Below are positions 15,260 through 23,532 of a stretch of DNA of 53,017 nucleotides, piece after piece. Source of the stretch: RGIG7300 sp045649645 (GTDB taxonomy: Bacteria > Bacillota > Clostridia > Oscillospirales > CAG-272); contig JAZRQH010000166.1 of the NCBI GenBank assembly GCA_045649645.1, positions 1 through 53,017 of the forward strand, read 5' to 3'. The translations under genes and the position numbers were made by a program. The first letter of the stretch is position 1. Each line of letters opens with the position of its first letter. The notes beneath the pieces are model-generated. The model worked only from the letters and a program-made list of their open reading frames with translations. It was not told the origin of the DNA and did no database searches.

Positions 15260-16846
15260 ATGAAGGATTGGTATAAAGAAGCGGTGGTGTATCAGATATA
15301 CCCCAAGAGCTTTTGCGATACAGACGGAGACGGTATAGGAGATATACCCGGAATCATATCAAAGCTTGATTATTTAAAGGAGCTTGGTGTCAACACAGTA
15401 TGGCTCTCGCCATGCTACGTTTCGCCGGGTGACGACAACGGGTATGATATAGCTGATTACAGAATGATAGATCCCGTATACGGCACAATGGACGATTTTA
15501 AGCATATGCTTGATGAGATGCACAAGCGCGGAATACGTCTTCTTATGGATCTTGTCGTCAATCATACCTCCGATGAGCATCAGTGGTTTATTGAGAGCAA
15601 AAAGGGTAAGGATAACCCTTACCGTGATTACTATATCTGGAAGGATCCCGTTGACGGACATGAGCCCAACGGATGGAAGTCCAATTTCGGGGGCTCGGCA
15701 TGGGAATTCGACGAAGCAAGCGGACAGTATTATCTACACCTGTATTCCAAAAAACAGCCCGACCTTAACTGGGAAAACGAAAAGGTTCGCCGTGAGATAG
15801 TCGATATGATCAACTATTGGCTTGATATGGGTGTTGACGGGTTCAGATGCGACGTTATCAACTCTATATCAAAGGACTTTACACAGGAGATACCGGGCGA
15901 CGGACCCAGACTTCACGAGTACATAAATTTACTTAACAGAGAGTGCTTTGCACCCCATAACGCAATGACTGTCGGTGAGGTATGGGGCTTGACTCCAGAG
16001 CAGTCTCTTATGCTTACCGATCCCAAAAGAAATGAGCTCAGCATCGCGTTCCAGTTTGACCACATGTCGGTAGGCAGAAACGGCGGACGCTTTTATCTGT
16101 GTGATTTTGAGCCCGAAAAGTTTATGGAGCATCTGTTCAGATGGCAGGACGGTCTTATGGATAAAGGCTGGAATGCGATCTGTATAGAAAATCACGATCA
16201 GCCCAGAGCCCTCAACAGATATGCTGATTTTGACAATTACAGATACGAGGCTGCAACAATGCTCGGAACTATTGAGCTTTGTCTGCAGGGTACTCCCTTT
16301 ATCTATCAAGGGCAGGAGATAGGACTTATCAATCCCACCTTCGATTCTCTTGAGGAATGCCGCGATATCGAGGCTATTAACGCTTATCCCGAGCTGATAG
16401 AGAAATTCAGTGAGGAAAAGGTTATGGAGCTCTTTTCCAAGGACAGCCGTGACTGCGGCAGAGCGCCTATTCCTTGGAATTCCTCTGAGAACGGCGGATT
16501 TACCACAGGCACACCCTGGCTCAAGCTCCAGGATAAATACGACTGCATAAACGTTGAAGCTGATCGTAGTGCCCAAAAGTCGGTATTTAAATATTACAAA
16601 AAGCTTATTAATCTTCACCTTAACAATAAGACGTTACTTTACGGAAAGTTCGGCAGAGAATACAACAAGGGTCCTGTATCCGTATTCTCAAGGTACGATG
16701 ATAGCGATACCGTACTTGTTATATGCAATTTTTCAAACGAGGAGCAAAAGTTTGACTTTGGATACAGAGAGCTTATCTTATCAAACTACGGCGACGTTGA
16801 ATTTAACGGTACCTTACCTCCATATGCGGCTCTTATCGTCAGATAA
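15260..16846 (+). CDS. GH13 alpha-glucosidase (oligo-1,6-glucosidase type)
   Basis: Retaining alpha-glucosidase that releases glucose from malto- or isomalto-oligosaccharides, or a related disaccharide. 528 residues, no signal peptide, so cytoplasmic. Seen: WYKEAVVYQIYPKSF at the N-terminus, the calcium-loop sequence DTDGDGIGDIPGI, NGYDIADY, DLVVNHTSDEHQWF, the nucleophile Asp198 in GFRCDVIN, acid/base Glu240 in VGEVWG, and Asp313 in ENHDQPR. A C-terminal beta domain begins near residue 450. GH13 members of this type include trehalose-6-phosphate hydrolases and sucrases; the exact sugar is open. It overlaps the convergent glycogen-synthase-like gene by 8 nt. Confidence 0.92.
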   Translation: MKDWYKEAVVYQIYPKSFCDTDGDGIGDIPGIISKLDYLKELGVNTVWLSPCYVSPGDDNGYDIADYRMIDPVYGTMDDFKHMLDEMHKRGIRLLMDLVVNHTSDEHQWFIESKKGKDNPYRDYYIWKDPVDGHEPNGWKSNFGGSAWEFDEASGQYYLHLYSKKQPDLNWENEKVRREIVDMINYWLDMGVDGFRCDVINSISKDFTQEIPGDGPRLHEYINLLNRECFAPHNAMTVGEVWGLTPEQSLMLTDPKRNELSIAFQFDHMSVGRNGGRFYLCDFEPEKFMEHLFRWQDGLMDKGWNAICIENHDQPRALNRYADFDNYRYEAATMLGTIELCLQGTPFIYQGQEIGLINPTFDSLEECRDIEAINAYPELIEKFSEEKVMELFSKDSRDCGRAPIPWNSSENGGFTTGTPWLKLQDKYDCINVEADRSAQKSVFKYYKKLINLHLNNKTLLYGKFGREYNKGPVSVFSRYDDSDTVLVICNFSNEEQKFDFGYRELILSNYGDVEFNGTLPPYAALIVR

Positions 16847-18218
16847 ATGAATATACGGTCTTTTCGGCTTCCTTTTCTACAGTCTCCATGCTGTTGGTAG
16901 CCGAAAAGATCTTTTTCATTGTATTTTGCAATAGCTTGGCATAGGTCTTTTTGTCATGGCGGTATATCCCGAGAGCATCCCAAAGGGAGTATAACATATC
17001 CTTTTGTGTTTTGGGATCAAAGGTAAATCCGTTACCCTCAAGAGTCAGCTTGTTGAAGTATGTGAAGCCGTGGTCAAAGAATCGGTGGTAGGGAAGGATC
17101 GGAATGCAACCGTATGCTGCTGAAATTAATGCAGGATTACCGCAAGGTGAACGCAAGCCTCCGAAAATACATAAATCTGAAGCGGAAAATATATTTTTCA
17201 AGGTTTCGGCGCTGTTGTCCCGTATACAAATGCATTTTTCGGGCAAGGCGTTTATCGCAGAGGATGAAATACTGTCCGATATCAGTATCAGCTGTATATC
17301 GCACCGTAGAAGTTCTCTTATATACTTGCTGTAAATATCCTTGTTTGTGTCAGGATACAGCGCAACAAGGGGAATATCTGCGTTTTCGTTCAGATACAGA
17401 TATCTCTGGACATACAGCTTGTTTTCGGTTTTGCTGTTTATATCCGAGGATGTGTAGTTTCTGTGTATATCGGTATCATCCTCCGGTGAAAATTCCGAGT
17501 AGTCTATACCCAATCGCAGCTTACGTATCTTGAATCCGAACTGAACTGCGGTATGGTGAATATCATTGTGCTGATCGTATAATATGTCGAGGGCGTTTTC
17601 TCCGACGAACACTCTTGATGCGCATATGATAGCGGCTTTGGTCAGGTTTACCTCGTTTTTGCATAAAAGTATATGCTTATCCTCAGGGGAAAGACCAAAA
17701 ACCGAACTTACCGTTGAACGGTCGAATATTCCGTAGTCGCTACTGTTGACAAAATGGAAGGTCTTGATGTCTCTGAAGGTGGAATATATATTATATTTGA
17801 ATTTCATAAGCACGGGTATCAAAGCAGTGTTAGGCGAGTCGCTCAGTATATATTCGGTTTGGATCTCGGATTGTAATAACAGCTTCAGAGCTGCAGTGCA
17901 GAAAACACAGCCTCTCAGTGCGTCGTCGTGATACCCCCAGGCTTTTTCTCTTGCAAACAGTCTGTTGTTGGATAAAAAGTAATACCTTACACCCTCCCTT
18001 TCAGCATAGAACAGATCGATGGTAAAATCAGCCTGCGGTACGCTGACCTTGTATGATCCTTGGTGCTTGAAAGCTTCTTTTGTGTCCGAATATATTTTTT
18101 CGTAGAAGGGAAGAATTACGTTTACGTTGTGTCCTCTTTGGCTGAGGGCTTTCGCTATTGCTACGGTTGGGACGGTTTTCGGTATATATGAGGCGTCGCT
18201 GATTATCGTAATATTCAT
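16839..18218 (-). CDS. Glycogen synthase (GT5)-like protein, catalytic motifs lost
   Basis: 459 residues, alignable end to end with GlgA-type glycogen synthases: N-terminal SDASYIPKTVPTVAIAKALS (GlgA has a Lys-Thr-Gly-Gly-Leu here), YFLSNNRLFAREKAWGYHDD, IRKLRLGIDYSEFSPEDD (GlgA: LNGVD...SPETD) and SPCGNPALISAAYGCIPI (GlgA: EPCGLTQL...YGTLP). The key residues have changed: Gly-Gly to Val-Pro, the HDWH motif to SDSPN, the SRLTxQKG Arg/Lys motif to YPDTNKD, and the catalytic Glu of EPCG to Ser. It is therefore unlikely to be an active synthase and may be a regulatory or binding pseudoenzyme. The frame is intact, so it is not a decaying pseudogene. Convergent with a GH13 glucosidase. Confidence 0.75.
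   Translation of the reverse strand: MNITIISDASYIPKTVPTVAIAKALSQRGHNVNVILPFYEKIYSDTKEAFKHQGSYKVSVPQADFTIDLFYAEREGVRYYFLSNNRLFAREKAWGYHDDALRGCVFCTAALKLLLQSEIQTEYILSDSPNTALIPVLMKFKYNIYSTFRDIKTFHFVNSSDYGIFDRSTVSSVFGLSPEDKHILLCKNEVNLTKAAIICASRVFVGENALDILYDQHNDIHHTAVQFGFKIRKLRLGIDYSEFSPEDDTDIHRNYTSSDINSKTENKLYVQRYLYLNENADIPLVALYPDTNKDIYSKYIRELLRCDIQLILISDSISSSAINALPEKCICIRDNSAETLKNIFSASDLCIFGGLRSPCGNPALISAAYGCIPILPYHRFFDHGFTYFNKLTLEGNGFTFDPKTQKDMLYSLWDALGIYRHDKKTYAKLLQNTMKKIFSATNSMETVEKEAEKTVYSFI
16859..16916 (+). terminator. Possible terminator of the GH13 gene inside the opposing gene
   Basis: TCTTTTCGGCT (16859-16869) pairs with AGCCGAAAAGA (16899-16909), followed by a T-rich run (16910-16916). 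The loop is long (29 nt), with a small ACAG/CTGT stem inside. It lies 13 nt beyond the GH13 stop, within the 3' coding part of the minus-strand gene. Confidence 0.45.
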
Positions 18219-18271
18219 TTCAATATCAATTCCTTTATATTTTTGTTTATTATATAATGTCTTAAATGCGA

Positions 18272-18316
18272 AAAAAGAAGAAAAAGCAATGCTTTAGATT
18301 GCTTTTTCTTCTTTTT
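18272..18316 (-). terminator. Long terminator overlapping the end of spoIIID
   Basis: A 19-bp perfect stem (18272-18290 with 18298-18316) around a 7-nt loop, ending in a T-run on the minus strand. The stop codon of spoIIID (18296-18294) sits in the loop, so the last codons of the gene form one arm. Confidence 0.9.
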
Positions 18317-18566
18317 GCATGCAAAATTTTTTACGCGTTGCCTCTCCTCCGCGGAGGTGTCTTTCGGCTTTGTTTTGTTCCAGAACCTTTTTGGTTTTTG
18401 TATATAAGGTGTAGTTTGATTCTTTTAGCTTTTCGGTTATATCCTTATGTACGGTGGATTTGCTTATGCCAAACGCCGCAGCACAGCTTCGCACGGTTGA
18501 GTTGTGCTCGATCATATACTCAGCCAGAAGCTCGCATCTTGGCTTGATTTCAAAGTTATCTATCAT
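18294..18566 (-). CDS. spoIIID: Sporulation transcriptional regulator SpoIIID
   Basis: Small mother-cell DNA-binding protein that modulates sigma-E and sigma-K genes during sporulation. 90 residues, the expected size. The helix-turn-helix is at about residues 25-50 (NSTVRSCAAAFGISKSTVHKDITEKL), preceded by the conserved RCELLAEYMIE and followed by a basic C-terminal tail. A sigma-E-like promoter lies upstream (18597-18623). The ATG at 18566 is used; a closer out-of-frame ATG three codons upstream terminates at once. Transcription from mtaB, just upstream on the same strand, may also read into it, since I see no terminator between them. Confidence 0.95.
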   Translation of the reverse strand: MIDNFEIKPRCELLAEYMIEHNSTVRSCAAAFGISKSTVHKDITEKLKESNYTLYTKTKKVLEQNKAERHLRGGEATRKKFCMQKEEKAI

Positions 18567-18596
18567 TCATGCACCGACCTTGTGTTTAGTTGTTAC

Positions 18597-18623
18597 ATTA
18601 TATGATAGATGTTTATTGATTAT
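18597..18623 (-). promoter_or_regulatory. Sigma-E-like promoter of spoIIID
   Basis: On the minus strand: ATA (18623-18621), 16 nt, then CATATAAT (18604-18597), which matches 7 of 8 positions of the CATACAAT-type sigma-E -10. The same ATA-N16 geometry occurs at spoIVA. A sigma-A reading of the TATAAT inside it is possible but lacks a good -35. Confidence 0.5.
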
Positions 18624-18639
18624 TTCAAACGAAGAATAA

Positions 18640-19896
18640 TTATTCGGCTGTGATGGTCTCGGAGTCGGCGGATACGGGATTTACCTTAATAAGCTTGCCG
18701 GTGAGATCTGCGTCCGATCTGAACTTATACTCAACGTAATTGTCGCTGTGACCTGTATTGATACCGTTCTTATAGGTCTCAAACAGTACGGGAACGTCCT
18801 TTCTGTTTAACTCCTTTGCCAGTAGCTCTGCCTTGATCTCGGTCTGCAGAGCATCAAGCTCAGCTGATCTTTCGTTTTTGATATTTTCGGGGATCTGATC
18901 CTTCATCTCGGCTGCCACAGTCATGGGACGCTTGGAGTATGTGAATATATGCGCGTGCAGGAATCGGTTTCTCTGTAAAAATTCCTTTGTTTCTTTAAAT
19001 TCGGTGTCGGTTTCTCCCGGAAAGCCTACGATTATATCGCAGGTAAGCTGCAGATAAGGAATATGCTTCTTCAAAAGACCGATACTTTTCTCCAGCATTT
19101 TTACGTTGTATTTTCTTCTCATTCGGTTAAGCACGGTTGTGCATCCGCTCTGTACCGAGATATGAAAATGGGGAGTGAGCTTATTGATGCACGATAGTTT
19201 TTTAGCAAAGTCTTCGGTAATCAAGGTAGGCTCAAGAGAACCTAAGGATATACGTTCTATTCCCTCGATTCCGTTAATTTCTGCCAAAAGAGAAGCAAGG
19301 TCGCATTCGTAAGAGGCGATCTCAATACCTGTCAGTATGACCTCCTTGACCCCGTTTGCCGCAAGGTGCTTTACCTCTTCTATTACAGTTTCTCTTGGCT
19401 TTGAACGTATAGGACCTCTTGCTCTGGGAATAACACAGTAAGCGCACTTACCCTCACAGCCGTCCTGTATCTTGATATATTCTCTTGCTCTTGTGGGCTT
19501 GGTCAAGCTGTAATTTTCGTATTCGGAATCGCCAAAGTCCTCTACCTTGACACAGCTGCTACTTGCACATACTGAAGAGAGTACGTCGTATAACTTCTGT
19601 TTGTTTCCGACTATATGGTCGGCATCCCCCAATGAGCTAACCTCGTCGGGAGATATCTGTGCAAAGCAGCCGGTTACTATTACCTTTGCTTCAGGGTTCA
19701 GCTTTTTTGCGCGGCGTATCATCTGTCTTGATTTTCGCACGCTTTCGGCTGTTACTGCACAGCTGTTGATTATATATATATCGCATGCGGATGAAAAGGG
19801 AAGCTCACAAAATCCCTTTTCGGTAAGCTTTTCTGCGATAACTCTGCTTTCATATTGATTGACTCTGCAACCAAGCGTATAGATACCAAAGGTCAT
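18640..19896 (-). CDS. mtaB: tRNA t6A37 methylthiotransferase MtaB
   Basis: Radical-SAM enzyme that adds a methylthio group to N6-threonylcarbamoyladenosine at tRNA position 37. 418 residues in three parts: N-terminal UPF0004 domain with cluster cysteines in YTLGCRVNQYES, INSCAVT and VTGCFAQ; radical-SAM domain with the CxxxCxxC cluster motif in GCEGKCAYC near residue 144; and a C-terminal TRAM-like domain (about residues 365-418). The GCRVNQYES start and the RGPIRSKP stretch favour MtaB over MiaB. ATG 19896 has AGGAGGTG upstream. Divergent from upp. Confidence 0.93.
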   Translation of the reverse strand: MTFGIYTLGCRVNQYESRVIAEKLTEKGFCELPFSSACDIYIINSCAVTAESVRKSRQMIRRAKKLNPEAKVIVTGCFAQISPDEVSSLGDADHIVGNKQKLYDVLSSVCASSSCVKVEDFGDSEYENYSLTKPTRAREYIKIQDGCEGKCAYCVIPRARGPIRSKPRETVIEEVKHLAANGVKEVILTGIEIASYECDLASLLAEINGIEGIERISLGSLEPTLITEDFAKKLSCINKLTPHFHISVQSGCTTVLNRMRRKYNVKMLEKSIGLLKKHIPYLQLTCDIIVGFPGETDTEFKETKEFLQRNRFLHAHIFTYSKRPMTVAAEMKDQIPENIKNERSAELDALQTEIKAELLAKELNRKDVPVLFETYKNGINTGHSDNYVEYKFRSDADLTGKLIKVNPVSADSETITAE

Positions 19897-19913
19897 TTTC
19901 TCACCTCCTGTTT

Positions 19914-19942
19914 ATTTTATCATTAAATTCTTTTTGTGTAAA
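19914..19942 (-). promoter_or_regulatory. Sigma-A promoter of mtaB
   Basis: Minus strand: -35 TTTACA (19942-19937), 17-nt spacer, -10 TAAAAT (19919-19914). Confidence 0.65.
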
Positions 19943-19959
19943 TAGTTTTGCGATAATAC

Positions 19960-19988
19960 TTGAAAAAATATAAGAGTTGATATATAAT
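19960..19988 (+). promoter_or_regulatory. Sigma-A promoter of upp
   Basis: -35 TTGAAA (19960-19965), 17-nt spacer, -10 TATAAT (19983-19988). Confidence 0.75.
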
Positions 19989-20020
19989 TAATTTATAAAT
20001 GTTATTAAGGAGACTTTATT

Positions 20021-20650
20021 ATGAGCACACTTCACGTTATAGATCATCCCCTGATTCAGCACAAGCTTACAATTATGAGAGACGTTAACACCGGTACCAA
20101 GGATTTCCGTGGCCTTCTCAACGAGATCTCCATGCTTATGGGTTATGAGATCACCCGTGATCTTCCTCTGCAGGATAAGGAGATCGAGACACCTCTCTGC
20201 AAGATGATGGGTAAATGTATGGACGGTAAGAAGTTAGCCATCGTTCCCGTGCTTCGCGCAGGATTAGGTATGGTCGACGGGCTTCTTTCTCTCGTTCCCG
20301 TTGCCAAGGTCGGTCATATCGGTCTTTACCGTGACCCCGAATCTCACGAACCGGTTGAGTATTACTGCAAGCTTCCTTACGATATCGAGCAGAGAATAGT
20401 TATCATCACCGATCCTATGCTTGCTACAGGCGGCAGTGCCTCCGACGCTATCACCAAGATTAAGGAACGCGGTGTGGAGCATATCAAGCTTATGTGCCTT
20501 GTTGCGGCTCCCGAGGGTGTTGCTAAGGTTCAGGCTGACCATCCCGACGTTGATATCTTCGTAGCTGCTCTTGACGAAAAGCTCAACGATCACGCATACA
20601 TCGTTCCCGGTCTGGGCGATGCAGGCGACAGAATATTCGGAACAAAGTAA
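20021..20650 (+). CDS. upp: Uracil phosphoribosyltransferase
   Basis: Salvages uracil to UMP using PRPP in the cytoplasm. 209 residues, the family length. Seen: HVIDHPLIQHKLTIMRD at the N-terminus, the VPVLRAGLGMVDGLL segment, the PRPP-binding loop VIITDPMLATGGSASDA (about residues 127-143), and the uracil-binding C-terminal AYIVPGLGDAGDRIFGTK. AAGGAG lies upstream of the ATG. Transcribed alone, with a terminator immediately after the stop. Confidence 0.97.
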   Translation: MSTLHVIDHPLIQHKLTIMRDVNTGTKDFRGLLNEISMLMGYEITRDLPLQDKEIETPLCKMMGKCMDGKKLAIVPVLRAGLGMVDGLLSLVPVAKVGHIGLYRDPESHEPVEYYCKLPYDIEQRIVIITDPMLATGGSASDAITKIKERGVEHIKLMCLVAAPEGVAKVQADHPDVDIFVAALDEKLNDHAYIVPGLGDAGDRIFGTK

Positions 20651-20651
20651 T

Positions 20652-20675
20652 AACAAGTCCTGCAAAGGACTTGTT
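20652..20675 (+). terminator. Intrinsic terminator after upp
   Basis: AACAAGTCC (20652-20660) pairs with GGACTTGTT (20667-20675), 6-nt loop, then a short T-run. Confidence 0.8.
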
Positions 20676-20685
20676 TTGACGTAGT

Positions 20686-21618
20686 ATGAAAGAATTTATT
20701 ATAAACAAAAACGATGCAGGTCAGAGACTTGATAAGTTCATAGAGAAGGCAACGGCAGGTATGCCTAAATCCTTGATCTATAAATCTATACGTACCAAAA
20801 AGATCAAGGTCAACCGTAAGAGAGCTGAGGCTAACTATGTTCTGCAGCAGGGAGACGTAGTGCTGATGTTCTTAAAGGAAGAGTTCTTTGTCACATCAGA
20901 TCCTGATGCTTATTTTCTTGCGCTCACTCCCAAGGTTGATATAGTCCATGAGGACGAAAACCTCTTGCTGGTTAACAAGCCAATGGGTGTCAGCTGTATT
21001 CCCGATGAACGCGAGGACCGTGATACTCTTATCAATCATATCAAGGCCTATCTTTACCGTAAGGGCGAATACGACCCCGAAACTGAAAGCTCCTTTGCTC
21101 CTGCGCTCTGTAACCGTATTGACAGAAACACCTGCGGTATAGTTATAGCGGCAAAGAATGCAGATACTCTTCGCAAGATTAACGATGATATCAAGTACAG
21201 ACGTATAGATAAAAAATATCTTTGCATAGTTCACGGTATACCTAAGCCGTCAGCTGATATCATCGAAGGATATTTGATCAAAGACTCAAAAACCAATACC
21301 GTCAAGGTATATGATACCAAGCCGTCAAAGGGTGACGCCAAGTCGATCAAAACAGGCTACAAAGTTCTTAGCTCAAAGAAAGGACTGTCTCTTGTTGAGG
21401 TTGAGCTTTATACGGGAAGGACTCATCAGATCCGCGCCCATATGGCTCATATAGGTCATCCGCTTATGGGCGACGGCAAGTACGGTATAAATAAAGAGGA
21501 CAAGAAGCTCGGATACAAGTATCAGGCTCTGTGCTCATATTCCACCACCATTGACGGTCAGGAATACCGTATAGACCCCGATAAGATCTGGTTTGTGCGG
21601 GATTATAACAAATTATAA
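20686..21618 (+). CDS. RluA-family ribosomal/tRNA pseudouridine synthase
   Basis: Converts specific uridines to pseudouridine in rRNA or tRNA. 310 residues: N-terminal S4 RNA-binding domain (residues 1-75; AGQRLDKFIEK...KKIKVNRKRAE) and a RluA catalytic domain with the active-site Asp146 in NRIDRNTCG, followed by KKYLCIVHG and ELYTGRTHQIRAHMAHIGHPLMGD. The catalytic motif differs from the usual HRLDxxTSG but this Asn-Arg-Ile-Asp form is common in Clostridia. RluB/C/D specificity cannot be assigned. It begins just after the upp terminator, with no clear Shine-Dalgarno sequence before the ATG, so expression may be low. Confidence 0.92.
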   Translation: MKEFIINKNDAGQRLDKFIEKATAGMPKSLIYKSIRTKKIKVNRKRAEANYVLQQGDVVLMFLKEEFFVTSDPDAYFLALTPKVDIVHEDENLLLVNKPMGVSCIPDEREDRDTLINHIKAYLYRKGEYDPETESSFAPALCNRIDRNTCGIVIAAKNADTLRKINDDIKYRRIDKKYLCIVHGIPKPSADIIEGYLIKDSKTNTVKVYDTKPSKGDAKSIKTGYKVLSSKKGLSLVEVELYTGRTHQIRAHMAHIGHPLMGDGKYGINKEDKKLGYKYQALCSYSTTIDGQEYRIDPDKIWFVRDYNKL

Positions 21619-21628
21619 CCTCATAACC

Positions 21629-21653
21629 CCCATTCTACCGACAGTAGAATGGG
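21629..21653 (+). terminator. Terminator-like hairpin after the RluA-family gene
   Basis: CCCATTCTAC (21629-21638) pairs with GTAGAATGGG (21644-21653); loop CGACA. The T-tract is interrupted. Confidence 0.7.
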
Positions 21654-21711
21654 TGTTGCTTGTTTTCTACTGCTGTTTATCTCGAGTATACCGGATAATT
21701 GTAGCCGTAGG

Positions 21712-21740
21712 TTGTAAATGAGGTGTGCCTCGTGTATAAT
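21712..21740 (+). promoter_or_regulatory. Sigma-A promoter of the DegV gene
   Basis: -35 TTGTAA (21712-21717), 17-nt spacer, -10 TATAAT (21735-21740). It covers the in-frame ATG at 21718, so that codon cannot be the start. The spacer carries a small GAGG-TGTG-CCTC inverted repeat. Confidence 0.7.
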
Positions 21741-21768
21741 TCATATGATCAATGAAAGGCGGTGCTAT

Positions 21769-22602
21769 ATGGATAAATATAAGATTGCAGCAGATTCATC
21801 ATGTGATATAACAAGCTTGAAATACACAGATTTTGCAACAGCTTCTCTTAAGATATCAACTGCAGAGAGGGAGTTTGTGGATGACAGTGTGCTTGACGTA
21901 ACGGATATGGTAGAATATCTGCACTGTTATAAAGGCAAATCCGGTTCTTCCTGCCCAAACCCCGATGACTGGATGAGGGCTTTCGGTGATGCCGCTTATG
22001 TCTTTTGTGTTACTATGACGTCAAAACTATCCGGAACCTACAATTCAGCGATGTTAGCTAAGAAGAAATACGAGGAGAAATATCCTGACAGAAAGGTACA
22101 CGTGTTTGATTCGTTAAGCACAGGACCCGAAATGGTCCTGTTGCTTCATAAGCTGGATGAGCTTATTCATGAGGGTAGGGATTTCGATGCGATAATAAAT
22201 GAGATCGACAGATATTCTAACGAAACAGGGCTTATGTTTGTGTTGGAGTCAATGCAGAATCTTGCCAACAACGGAAGAGTAAGTCCGATAACCGCTAAGA
22301 TAGCAGGTATGCTTGGTATCAGACTTTTGGGTAAGGCAACCGACGGTGAGCTTGAGCCCTTGGATAAATGTCGCGGCGAAAAGAAAGCCTTGGATACCGT
22401 GGTGAAGCGTTTAAAGGAATACGGTGTTAAAAAGGGAAGAGTATCGATTACCCATTGTATAAATGAAAAGGCAGCAATTGAGTTGAAAGACCTTATAAAT
22501 AAAGAGATCCCCGATGCAAGTGTAGATATAAGACCCTGCGGTGGTCTGTGCAGCTTCTATGCCGAAAAGGGCGGATTGCTGATAGGATACGAAAAATATT
22601 AA
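21769..22602 (+). CDS. DegV family fatty-acid-binding protein
   Basis: DegV/FakB-type protein that binds a fatty acid and presents it to a fatty acid kinase. 277 residues in two domains. Seen: KIAADSSCDIT at the N-terminus, the TSKLSGTYNSAMLA fatty acid-binding motif near residue 84, the linker VFDSLSTGPEM, NNGRVSPITAKIAGMLGIRLLG, and a C-terminal GGLCSFYAEKGGLLIGYE end. The start ATG 21769 has AAGGCGG 7 nt upstream; the further upstream ATG lies in the promoter. Partner kinase genes are not in the window. Confidence 0.93.
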   Translation: MDKYKIAADSSCDITSLKYTDFATASLKISTAEREFVDDSVLDVTDMVEYLHCYKGKSGSSCPNPDDWMRAFGDAAYVFCVTMTSKLSGTYNSAMLAKKKYEEKYPDRKVHVFDSLSTGPEMVLLLHKLDELIHEGRDFDAIINEIDRYSNETGLMFVLESMQNLANNGRVSPITAKIAGMLGIRLLGKATDGELEPLDKCRGEKKALDTVVKRLKEYGVKKGRVSITHCINEKAAIELKDLINKEIPDASVDIRPCGGLCSFYAEKGGLLIGYEKY

Positions 22603-22628
22603 AACGGTGAGGGTAATCCTCACCGTTT
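22602..22628. terminator. Bidirectional terminator between DegV and aldo/keto reductase genes
   Basis: AAACGGTGAGG (22602-22612) pairs with CCTCACCGTTT (22618-22628), loop GTAAT. The degV stop codon touches the left arm. Confidence 0.88.
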
Positions 22629-22640
22629 ATCTATATGGGA

Positions 22641-23504
22641 TTAAGCAATTGCGTCTGCGGGTGCTTCTTCGGGAAGCCAGCCTGTAAAGCCTGTCTGAGG
22701 CATAGCCATAATGGCTGCCATATCCTCGGCAGAAAGCTCAAAGTCAAATATCTTTGTGTTTTCAAGAATACGCTCGGGAGTAACAGACTTGCTGAGTACG
22801 TTAAGACCGGACTGAAGTACAAATCTCAGACAGATCTGTGCTACAGACTTGTTGTACTTTGCAGCAATAGCCTTAAGGGTCTCGTCCTGAAGTACTGCAC
22901 CGCAGCCGAGGGGGCTGAATGCCTGTACAAGCATATTCTTTTCCTTGGAATACTCAACTGTTTCCATCTGAGTATAACCGGGGTGGAACTCGATCTGGTT
23001 TACCATAGGAGCTACGTTGCACATGTCAAGAAGAGCGTCGATATGCTTCTTCTGGAAGTTGCTGACACCGATAGCTCTGATCTTGCCCGCCTTGTATGCT
23101 TCCTCAAAGCCCTTCCAGGTAGAAGCGTTAACTTCCTTCCAATCAGGAGTAACCTTCTCAACGCAGGGCCAGTGGATAAGATAAAGATCGATGTAGTCAA
23201 GACCGAGATTCTTAAGGGAAGTATCGATAGCCTCTATGGTCTTATCGTAACCTCTCATTGTAACCCAATGCTTTGTGGTAACGAAGATCTCGTCACGGTT
23301 CACACCGCTTTCACGGATACCCTCGCCAACAGAAGCCTCGTTGCCGTATGCAAAGGCTGTATCTACGTGGCGGTAACCGATATTAAGAGCTTCCTTAACA
23401 CCGTTCTTGGTGATATCTCCGTCGGGAGCGAGGTATGTACCGTAGCCGATACAGGGAACCTTAACACCGTTTGAAAGCTCAAAGCAATCTGTTAAATTCT
23501 TCAT
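22641..23504 (-). CDS. Aldo/keto reductase
   Basis: NAD(P)H-dependent reductase of the AKR superfamily (2,5-diketo-gluconate reductase/AKR5-like), 287 residues, TIM barrel. Catalytic tetrad visible: Asp in GYRHVDTAFAYGNE, Tyr of the same stretch, Lys in IFVTTKHW and His in LYLIHWPC. Cofactor-binding C-terminal region: SPLGCGAVLQ, KSVTPERILENTKIFDFEL. Physiological substrate unknown; such proteins reduce aldehydes and keto-sugars. The ATG at 23504 has AAAGGAG 9 nt upstream, and a TTG at 23522 in frame lies in that region and is rejected. It may be cotranscribed with rpsR or have its own promoter; none is obvious. Confidence 0.93.
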   Translation of the reverse strand: MKNLTDCFELSNGVKVPCIGYGTYLAPDGDITKNGVKEALNIGYRHVDTAFAYGNEASVGEGIRESGVNRDEIFVTTKHWVTMRGYDKTIEAIDTSLKNLGLDYIDLYLIHWPCVEKVTPDWKEVNASTWKGFEEAYKAGKIRAIGVSNFQKKHIDALLDMCNVAPMVNQIEFHPGYTQMETVEYSKEKNMLVQAFSPLGCGAVLQDETLKAIAAKYNKSVAQICLRFVLQSGLNVLSKSVTPERILENTKIFDFELSAEDMAAIMAMPQTGFTGWLPEEAPADAIA

Positions 23505-23532
23505 TGCAATATCTCCTTTCAAAATTAAACAT

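Noticed and set aside
16839..18218. Pseudogene status for the GlgA-like gene
   Set aside because: The frame is intact for 459 codons, has a ribosome site and keeps the family layout; loss is limited to catalytic motifs.
21718..21768. ATG 21718 as start of the DegV gene
   Set aside because: The codon is in the spacer of a good promoter; ATG 21769 has a ribosome site and matches the family start.
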